A stretch of 11,694 nt of DNA from Bacteroidota bacterium. GTDB lineage: Bacteria; Bacteroidota; Ignavibacteria; Ignavibacteriales; Ignavibacteriaceae. Positions 6,197 to 11,694 of the stretch are shown here, one piece after another. The position numbers were made by a program, and so were the translations under genes. The notes under the pieces were generated by a model that worked only from the letters and a program-made list of their open reading frames with translations, was not told the DNA's origin and searched no databases. Location: contig JAJYSI010000052.1 of NCBI GenBank assembly GCA_021793635.1, positions 1 through 11,694 of the forward strand, written 5' to 3'. Numbering within the stretch: the first letter of the stretch is position 1; every line of letters begins with the position of its first letter.

Positions 6197-8137
6197 ATGT
6201 ATCTCAAAAAAATCCTTTTGCCTTTGGCAGTTCTTATCCTTTTTTTTCCAATCCTTTCTGTTGCACAGCAGAGTGATTCATCAAAAATTTTCCGCATGTC
6301 AGAAATTGTAGTAACAGCAACCAGGACTAAAATCCCGGCTATTGAAGCAGCAAGTTCTATAACAGTCATTGACTCAACTGAAATTGCTGCGTTAAACAAA
6401 CGAACAGTTTTTGGTTTGCTGAAAGATCAATACGGGGTAAGTTTTACACAGCAAGGAGCGCCAGGTTCTCTTTCTTCTATTTACTTACGAGGTGCTGATC
6501 CCGGACAGACCTTAGTTCTTTTAGATGGTATAGCCCTCAACATGCCTAGTGACCCTGATAATACTTACGACTTTGCAAATCTTCCTGTTGAAAATATTGA
6601 ACGGATAGAAGTTTTAAGGGGTCCCCAAAGTACTCTCTATGGTTCCAATGCTCTTGGCGGTGTAATAAACATTATTACAAAAGAAGGCTCAGGCAAACCT
6701 AAATTTTTTCTTTCAGCAGATGGTGGCTCATATAACAGTTTCAATGCAAATGCCGGTCTTGATGGAAGCCTGGATAAATTTAATTACTCACTAACTTACA
6801 GCAGATTTAAGAGCGATGGATTTTCTTCCGCCTCTTCTAAATACGGCAATACAGAAAAAGACGGAACTTCAAATTATAATATCTCGTCAAGATTCGGAGA
6901 GACTTTCTCATCAAATTTTAGTCTTAATTTTTTCGCCCATTTTACAAAAGCCCAAACTGCATTAGATCAGCACGGAGGCTTCGAAGGTGATGATCCGACT
7001 TTCGTTTACAACACCGAGGAACAATCTTATCGCACCGTGGGAGACCTTTCATTGCTGGGTGGAATATGGGACCAAACATTTAGCGTTTCATTTTATAGAA
7101 ACGTCCGAAAGTACAATTTCGATTCTACTCTTTTTAATCCCGCTTCATCAAACAGTCTTTATGACGGAAATAAAATTGATTTAAACTGGCAAAATAATCT
7201 TAAACTCTCAAACAATTTAATTTCTCTAGGTGTTGACGAAGAAAAGGAAATAGCTATCTCTGATTATTTTTACAATTCATCTGTATACGGAAATTTTAAC
7301 AGCATATTTCCTCAAAACAGTGCAACGACATTTGGAATATATATTCAAGACCAGCTAAACGAAGGAAAAAGTTTTTTCAGCTCATTCGGAGTTAGGTATG
7401 ATAAACACAGCCGTTTCGGCTCGGTGATAACTTATAGAATCGCACCGGCATATGTTTTTTGGAAAACTGGAACAAAAATCAAAGCTACTTTCGGTACCGG
7501 CTTCAAGGCGCCTTCCCTCTTTTATTTGTTTGATCCCGCTTACGGCAATATAAATTTGAAACCTGAAAAAAGCACAGGCTGGGATGTGGGGGTAGAACAA
7601 TTTCTATTTCAAGACAAATTAGACGCAGGCTTAAATTATTTTGATAATTCTTTTACTGATCTTTTCGGATTCGATAACAATTTCAGAACTATTAATGTGG
7701 ATAAAGCGGAAACAAAAGGAGTTGAGTTTTATGTCTCTGCAAAGCTAACAGAAAATATAGATTTGAAATTCAATTACACTTACACGGATGCCAAAGATCT
7801 TAGTAATAATTCTCCGGATAAAAATCTTCCTCTTCTAAGACGACCGAAAAATAAATTAGGCTTTAATGCCGATTACAATTTCCTTGAGAAAGTCAATGCT
7901 AACATAGAAATCATTTACGTCGGGGAAAGAGATGATAAAGATTTCAACCAGTATCCCGTTCCAAGAGTAAAACTACCGGATTATACATTAGTAAACTTAT
8001 CAGCTTCTTATAATTTTACCAAAGTAGTACAATTTTACGGAAGAATAGATAATCTTTTCAATAAATATTATGAAGATGTTCTTGGATACGCAACGCCGGG
8101 ACAATCGGAATACCTTGGAATAAAGCTTGACTTTTAA
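6197..8137 (+). CDS. btuB: TonB-dependent vitamin B12 receptor (BtuB-like)
   Basis: A 646-residue outer-membrane protein. Residues 1-23 are a signal peptide (MYLKK, hydrophobic core, cleavage likely SVA|QQ). A TonB box SEIVVTATRT (35-44) is followed by the plug domain with LRGADPGQTLVLLDGIALN and ERIEVLRGPQSTLYGSNALG, then a long beta-barrel ending in GIKLDF with the terminal Phe needed for outer-membrane assembly. E. coli BtuB is 614 residues, so the length agrees. Energised by TonB-ExbBD, such receptors import scarce ligands into the periplasm. Cobalamin as ligand is supported mainly by the riboswitch directly upstream; barrel sequence alone would not decide. Start: ATG 6197 with AGGAG eight bases upstream. 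Expected to be repressed when B12 is plentiful. A membrane protein gene follows 118 bases later. Confidence 0.93.
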   Translation: MYLKKILLPLAVLILFFPILSVAQQSDSSKIFRMSEIVVTATRTKIPAIEAASSITVIDSTEIAALNKRTVFGLLKDQYGVSFTQQGAPGSLSSIYLRGADPGQTLVLLDGIALNMPSDPDNTYDFANLPVENIERIEVLRGPQSTLYGSNALGGVINIITKEGSGKPKFFLSADGGSYNSFNANAGLDGSLDKFNYSLTYSRFKSDGFSSASSKYGNTEKDGTSNYNISSRFGETFSSNFSLNFFAHFTKAQTALDQHGGFEGDDPTFVYNTEEQSYRTVGDLSLLGGIWDQTFSVSFYRNVRKYNFDSTLFNPASSNSLYDGNKIDLNWQNNLKLSNNLISLGVDEEKEIAISDYFYNSSVYGNFNSIFPQNSATTFGIYIQDQLNEGKSFFSSFGVRYDKHSRFGSVITYRIAPAYVFWKTGTKIKATFGTGFKAPSLFYLFDPAYGNINLKPEKSTGWDVGVEQFLFQDKLDAGLNYFDNSFTDLFGFDNNFRTINVDKAETKGVEFYVSAKLTENIDLKFNYTYTDAKDLSNNSPDKNLPLLRRPKNKLGFNADYNFLEKVNANIEIIYVGERDDKDFNQYPVPRVKLPDYTLVNLSASYNFTKVVQFYGRIDNLFNKYYEDVLGYATPGQSEYLGIKLDF

Positions 8138-8161
8138 GATATTCATAAATCTTTTGAATAG

Positions 8162-8212
8162 CACTGAAATTATTGCTATTTTAATTTCACTGAATTACAA
8201 TTAGATTTTTTT
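8162..8212 (+). terminator. Weak terminator-like hairpin after btuB
   Basis: CACTGAAATT (8162-8171) can pair with AATTTCACTG (8183-8192) at 9 of 10 positions around an 11-base loop; seven Ts (8206-8212) follow, but 13 bases from the stem and the stem is AT-rich. It may attenuate rather than stop transcription into the next gene. Confidence 0.3.
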
Positions 8213-8255
8213 ATATGAAATCAACATATTTTAATTTTTTATCAAGGAACATAAA

Positions 8256-8786
8256 ATGAATAAACAATTTTTAAACCCGCGGTTTTTTATGATAACATTA
8301 ATGGTACTGGCTGCTGCTGCATTAAGGCTTTTACCTCACTATCCCAACTTCACTCCCGTCGCTGGTATGGCGCTGTTTGGCGGCGCTTATTTTTCCAATA
8401 AGAAAATTGCATTCGTTATCCCCTTCGCCGCAATGTTGCTTTCCGATTTGATCCTCGGATTCCACTCAACAATGTGGGCAGTTTATTTAAGCTTTGCTTT
8501 GATTGTTACGATTGGATTTTCATTAAGAAACGGAAAGAAAATTTCAAATATTTTCCTCGCAACTGTTTCATCTTCTGTCCTATTCTTTTTAATAACAAAC
8601 TTTGCAGTTTGGCTTACCGGCAGCATATATCCTATGTCTTTTGCCGGTTTAACTGAATGCTTTGTTGCAGCTATTCCATTTTTCCATTACACAATGTTAG
8701 GCGATTTGTTTTACGCCGGTGTTTTCTTCGGTGCCTTTGAATTAGCTCAGTTGAAATTTCCTATTCTATCAAAAGTTAAAATATAA
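8256..8786 (+). CDS. DUF6580-like small membrane protein, candidate B12 transporter S component
   Basis: A 176-residue protein with about six hydrophobic segments and almost no soluble domain. Residues 22-47 (ALRLLPHYPNFTPVAG, then MALFGGAYFSNKK) and LLSDLILGFHSTMWAVYLSF (61-80) resemble the DUF6580 group and the general layout of ECF-type vitamin transporter S components, which bind a vitamin in the inner membrane. Gram-negative BtuM is a known B12 S-component of similar size; I cannot show that this is a member. It has one cysteine, Cys135 in LTECF; BtuM of Thiobacillus uses a cysteine for decyanation, but whether this one is equivalent is unknown. An AAGGA site precedes the ATG. It lies 118 bases after riboswitch-controlled btuB and before a strong terminator, supporting a shared transcript and a role in cobalamin uptake. 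No ECF energising module is in the window. Confidence 0.75.
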   Translation: MNKQFLNPRFFMITLMVLAAAALRLLPHYPNFTPVAGMALFGGAYFSNKKIAFVIPFAAMLLSDLILGFHSTMWAVYLSFALIVTIGFSLRNGKKISNIFLATVSSSVLFFLITNFAVWLTGSIYPMSFAGLTECFVAAIPFFHYTMLGDLFYAGVFFGAFELAQLKFPILSKVKI

Positions 8787-8794
8787 ATTCTTAT

Positions 8795-8824
8795 AGGACG
8801 ATTCTCCGAATCGTCCTTTTTTTT
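8795..8824 (+). terminator. Strong intrinsic terminator
   Basis: AGGACGATTC (8795-8804) and GAATCGTCCT (8808-8817) form a perfect 10-bp stem around a TCC loop, followed at once by a run of Ts to 8824. It lies 8 bases after the stop codon of the small membrane protein gene and closes the btuB transcript. Confidence 0.96.
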
Positions 8825-8861
8825 AAGCCTTCACAATAAAATTGTTTGCCCTGTCTGCAGA

Positions 8862-9122
8862 GAATTTGCTATAATATTTTTCTTTGATTACATTTTCCAA
8901 TAAATTACTTATCTGGTTAATGGATATTCATCAATCTTTGGAATATTCCTTGTCGGGCTTGGTGCTTTGATGGGAGTGTTTTCATTTATCAAGTATAAGA
9001 ATATTGAAAAACAAATAGACGAGGATACATATCGGCCATCATCAATACTTGACATGCTGCTTACATTGACTGTTCTTTCAGTCGGGATTTTTCTTGTGGT
9101 CTATTTGATTCGCAGTACTTGA
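8862..9122 (+). pseudogene. 5'-truncated DUF202/YidH-like membrane protein remnant
   Basis: From GTT 8916 to TGA 9120-9122 the frame reads 68 residues with SSIFGIFLVGLGALMGVFSF, then IKYKNIEKQIDEDTYRPSS and LLTLTVLSVGIFLVVYLIRS: the second half of a DUF202 (YidH-type) small membrane protein, with its two C-terminal membrane helices and the typical KxxEKQIDEDTYxPS linker. The usual N-terminal half with the NERTFLAWIRT-type motif is absent. Just upstream in the same frame, EFAIIFFFDYIFQ (8862-8900) could be what remains of the first helix, but a TAA at 8901-8903 separates it. No ATG with a ribosome site opens the frame. I read this as a decayed gene, although an unusual start (ATT 8904) or internal ATG 8970 cannot be fully excluded. 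Function of DUF202 proteins is unknown. Confidence 0.65.
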
Positions 9123-9208
9123 ATCAGTAAAATGAAGAAGAGTTTACACAAGAAGAGAATCTTGAAAGAATGTTAGGTTGCTACCCCATATAAAAAGAAA
9201 GTTTTAGA

Positions 9209-10066
9209 ATGACATCATTTATCGCATTAATTTATTCACTACTTTTTGGATTGCTGCACGGGATTCTTCCGGACGAACACACATGGCCGATTACATTTAG
9301 TTACGCCATTGGCGGTGCAAGCGGCAAAGAGGGAATGAAAGCAGGATTGTACTTTTCTGCAGCCTTCACATTGCAGCGTGCTATTGTTTCAGAACTTGCC
9401 TACTTGGCATTAGCTCCATTTTTACTCAAACCAACTGTAAATGGTATTGTTTACATTATTGTTGGAATTGCAATGTCCATTGCCGGTGGAATTGTTCTTC
9501 GCAAGAATCGTTATCTTCACATTCACTTATTAGGCCATCACCATGATAATGCAGGAGAAATTGAGAGAACGAGTCAAGTGCTCACTAAGCACCATACAGA
9601 AAAGTCGGCTGAGGTAACGGTACCCCCTGTACATTGGACAATTATTCACGGATTCATAGCTGGTTTTGGTTTCGGTGGATTCTCAATTTTTATCAACACC
9701 GTTGCAGCTCCTGCCATGCCAAGTCCATGGCTCGGATTTCTACCCGGACTTGTCTTCGGGCTCGGCACCATGATCATGCTGGTAATTGTAGGCGGTGTAT
9801 TTGGCGCTTCTTTGCGATGGATGCATGTGCTTACTGAACAAGAAATCAAACGGATCGGCTCACAGACTGGTGGACGGACATTGTTCTTCGGTGGAATTCT
9901 TTTCGGAGTTGCGGGAATTGCTACACTTATGGGTTTAGTTCATTACTTGCCGATTGATCCGGGATATACGCTTATTGCGCTTTTCATGATCTCAGTTGCA
10001 ATTCCGGCTTTTCTTTTTTCATTGAAAGAAGTTCTTGCAACACGAAAATTGCCTTCAGTAAAATAG
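9209..10066 (+). CDS. Polytopic metal permease/exporter-like protein (NicO/TauE-like)
   Basis: A 285-residue inner-membrane protein with about six to seven hydrophobic segments. Helix 1 carries LLHGILPDEHTW (His17, Asp22, His24), close to the H-x4-D-H metal motif of nickel/cobalt transporters. Residues 104-129 form a histidine-rich loop (HIHLLGHHHD, then KHH), and the second half opens with HWTIIHGFIAGFGFGGF, a degenerate repeat of the first helix. This layout recalls RcnA/NicO exporters, HupE/UreJ-like proteins and TauE-like permeases, so the cargo is likely Ni2+, Co2+ or another divalent metal; direction is undecided. The start has only an A-rich AAGAAAG stretch upstream, with no clear Shine-Dalgarno. 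It follows the DUF202 remnant by 86 bases. Sampled base composition is richer in G+C than the left part of the window (33/60 at 9721-9780 against 11/60 at 4081-4140). Cobalt transport beside a B12 locus is suggestive only. Confidence 0.7.
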   Translation: MTSFIALIYSLLFGLLHGILPDEHTWPITFSYAIGGASGKEGMKAGLYFSAAFTLQRAIVSELAYLALAPFLLKPTVNGIVYIIVGIAMSIAGGIVLRKNRYLHIHLLGHHHDNAGEIERTSQVLTKHHTEKSAEVTVPPVHWTIIHGFIAGFGFGGFSIFINTVAAPAMPSPWLGFLPGLVFGLGTMIMLVIVGGVFGASLRWMHVLTEQEIKRIGSQTGGRTLFFGGILFGVAGIATLMGLVHYLPIDPGYTLIALFMISVAIPAFLFSLKEVLATRKLPSVK

Positions 10067-10479
10067 ACCCCCAACATTTGGCTGATCGGTTTTTAAATAA
10101 TAATGTTATAGAGAGTCAAAATTATCCTTTGCTTCGATAGAAAAAATTTAACTGAATATCATTTCATAGTTTAGTTTACGAATTTTTATAGTTGATTTTT
10201 TGCACAACAATTATTTCTACCCGTCGAATTTTGTTCCAGACATAAAAATATTGTAAAAAAAATAATTTGGCGGAATAAGAACTGGTTATTATGTTTAGCA
10301 CGACAAATTTAAAACCCTAAGGAATAATTGTTTACTGCTTTATTATGATTATTATGGTTGAACTAAAAAAATTGCCTACAAAAATTTTCCTTGTTACTTA
10401 TAACATTGATTAAACAGATGCAGTATATTATAGAAATAATTTCATAAATATCTAATTCAAACTAAAATAGAGGTGATCG
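10067..10479. other. Gene-free AT-rich intergenic region
   Basis: I find no coding frame, RNA gene or strong terminator in these 413 bases. Short AT-rich pairings and several promoter-like words exist (for example TTGTTT 10328-10333 with TATTAT 10350-10355), but matches of this quality are expected by chance in such composition. It presumably holds the promoter of the pyrophosphatase gene that starts at 10480. Confidence 0.6.
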
Positions 10480-11694
10480 ATGGAACTTCAGTTAATATTT
10501 GCCATTAGTATTATTGGACTATTGTTTGCTGTTTATCTTATCAGAGATGTTCTTAAGCGCGATACGGGAAGCGAAAAAATGCAGGAAATCTCGAATGCTA
10601 TTAAAGAGGGAGCTGAAGCATTTCTGCGTCGACAAAATAAAACCATTCTTTATATGGCAATTGCATTGGCGGCTTTCATCTATATTATGTATGCCATTTT
10701 CAGAACACCTACTGCGAACGATCCAGCCAGTCCAAGTCAGCTTGCTTTATGGACAACCATTTCCTTTATATTTGGTGCTCTTTGCTCTGTTGCCGCCGGA
10801 TATATGGGAATGTGGGTAGCTATTAGATCAAACATCAGAACTGCTTCGGCAGCAATGAAAGGTATGAACGGCGCACTGCAGACTGCTTTACGCGGTGGAG
10901 CTGTCTCAGGATTTTTTGTAGTTGCAATGAGCTTGCTCGGTGTTGCAGGATTATTCACGTTTGTGAAAGTTTCGGGCGTAACACAGGATGTAACAAAAAT
11001 TCCTTTAATGATTGTAGGATATGGATTTGGCGCAAGCTTTGTTGCATTGTTTGCACAACTTGGTGGTGGAATTTACACCAAGGCAGCTGATGTTGGCGCA
11101 GATTTAGTCGGAAAGGTTGAAGCAGGAATTCCAGAAGATGATCCGAGAAATCCTGCAGTTATTGCTGACCTAGTTGGTGATAACGTTGGCGATTGCGCAG
11201 GACGTGGTGCAGATTTGTTTGAATCAACAGCAGCAGAAAATATTGGTGCTATGATTTTAGCTGCAACATTATACAAAGCTAATTTTGCTTCTATGAATAA
11301 TGAGGGATTAACGTTATTAGGAGTTTTATTATTTCCGCTTGTAGCCCGCGCCTTTGGTATTCTCGCCTCAATCGTTGGCGTTATGATTGTAAGAACTAAT
11401 GACAAAGAAGATCCGATGCAAGCTCTGAACAGAGGATTTTACGTTACTGCCACATTGGCAACTGTAGGATTCTTTATTGCATCAAAGTGGCTGCTTGGTT
11501 CACATTACCTGAACTTTTTCTTTTGCGGCGCAATAGGAGTTTTAATTTCATTAGCGTTTGTTTATATAACTCAATATTATACAGAATATAAATACCGACC
11601 AGTAAAATATATTGCCGATGCTTCTCAGACAGGGCCCGCTACGAATATAATAGCCGGTCTGGCTATTGGAATGGAATCAACCGGTTTCCCTGCA
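10480..11694 (+). CDS. hppA: Membrane-bound ion-pumping pyrophosphatase, N-terminal 405 codons (runs off edge)
   Basis: The frame from ATG 10480, with a strong AGGTGAT ribosome site just upstream, is open to the window end. The protein is a membrane-integral pyrophosphatase that couples PPi hydrolysis to H+ or Na+ export. Hallmarks: IKEGAEAFLRRQ (41-52), the pyrophosphate-binding D-x7-K-x-E motif in DVGADLVGKVE (Asp204, Lys212, Glu214), EDDPRNPAVIADLVGDNVGD (219-238) with D-x3-D-x3-D at 230/234/238, and ADLFES (244-249) with Glu248 in the membrane segment where the ion-gate glutamate sits. About ten membrane helices fall in the visible part; the family has 16 over about 700 residues. The GNTTxA region that separates K+-dependent from K+-independent enzymes lies beyond the edge, so subclass and ion are not assigned. 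Confidence 0.96.
   Translation, partial: MELQLIFAISIIGLLFAVYLIRDVLKRDTGSEKMQEISNAIKEGAEAFLRRQNKTILYMAIALAAFIYIMYAIFRTPTANDPASPSQLALWTTISFIFGALCSVAAGYMGMWVAIRSNIRTASAAMKGMNGALQTALRGGAVSGFFVVAMSLLGVAGLFTFVKVSGVTQDVTKIPLMIVGYGFGASFVALFAQLGGGIYTKAADVGADLVGKVEAGIPEDDPRNPAVIADLVGDNVGDCAGRGADLFESTAAENIGAMILAATLYKANFASMNNEGLTLLGVLLFPLVARAFGILASIVGVMIVRTNDKEDPMQALNRGFYVTATLATVGFFIASKWLLGSHYLNFFFCGAIGVLISLAFVYITQYYTEYKYRPVKYIADASQTGPATNIIAGLAIGMESTGFPA

Noticed and set aside
6172..6399. 75-codon leftward frame over the btuB start
   Set aside because: Antisense shadow of the btuB signal peptide and leader hairpin; no homology features or ribosome site.
9132..9176. 14-codon ATG frame between the DUF202 remnant and the metal permease
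   Set aside because: Very short, no ribosome site and no recognisable peptide; expected by chance.
10328..10355. TTGTTT-16-TATTAT promoter for hppA
   Set aside because: Poor -35 match in a very AT-rich stretch where several equal candidates exist; 125 bases from the start codon.
10499..10819. 106-codon rightward frame near the start of the pyrophosphatase gene
   Set aside because: It is in another frame inside the clearly identified hppA reading frame, which has a strong ribosome site and family motifs.

Overview
The window is AT-rich DNA from a Gram-negative bacterium. An outer-membrane TonB-dependent receptor with a cobalamin riboswitch, mixed use of Shine-Dalgarno sites (clear before some genes, absent before others) and the overall protein flavour suggest the Bacteroidota/Ignavibacteriota/Chlorobi neighbourhood. 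That placement is inference from style; there is no rRNA or other taxonomic marker in the window.

Left part (1-5131). Three genes run leftward: a TPR protein cut by the window edge (from GTG at 473), an isochorismatase-fold cysteine hydrolase (622-1191) and a C39-like papain-fold protein with an uncharacterised C-terminal half (1210-2046). Only 99 bases separate the last of these from a rightward, tightly spaced group: a D-Ala-D-Ala-ligase-like ATP-grasp enzyme (2146-3201), an MFS transporter (3217-4452) and a DedA-family membrane protein (4478-5131). A carbon-nitrogen ligase, a Cys peptidase-like protein and a transporter side by side could be a small peptide or amide metabolite locus, but no product can be named.

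Middle part (5132-8824). A 273-base region between convergent genes holds 11-base-phased direct repeats and a hairpin. A leftward TPM-domain gene follows (best start at 5860). It is divergent from the best-supported regulated unit of the window: a cobalamin riboswitch (5958-6109, including a kissing-loop-type hairpin), a likely expression platform whose 8-base inverted repeat covers the spacer between Shine-Dalgarno site and start codon, a BtuB-type TonB-dependent receptor (6197-8137), and a small multi-span membrane protein (8256-8786) that looks like a vitamin-transporter S component. A near-perfect intrinsic terminator at 8795-8824 closes the unit. The likely joint function is cobalamin uptake across the outer and perhaps the inner membrane.

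Right part (8825-11694). Directly after the terminator is a decayed remnant of a DUF202/YidH-like membrane protein (about 8862-9122) whose N-terminal half is missing. Next come a histidine-rich polytopic protein resembling nickel/cobalt exporters or permeases of the NicO/TauE-like group (9209-10066), a 413-base gap without recognisable genes, and the first 405 codons of a membrane-bound ion-pumping pyrophosphatase (hppA, from 10480), cut by the window edge. No tRNA, rRNA, CRISPR array or insertion sequence was seen.
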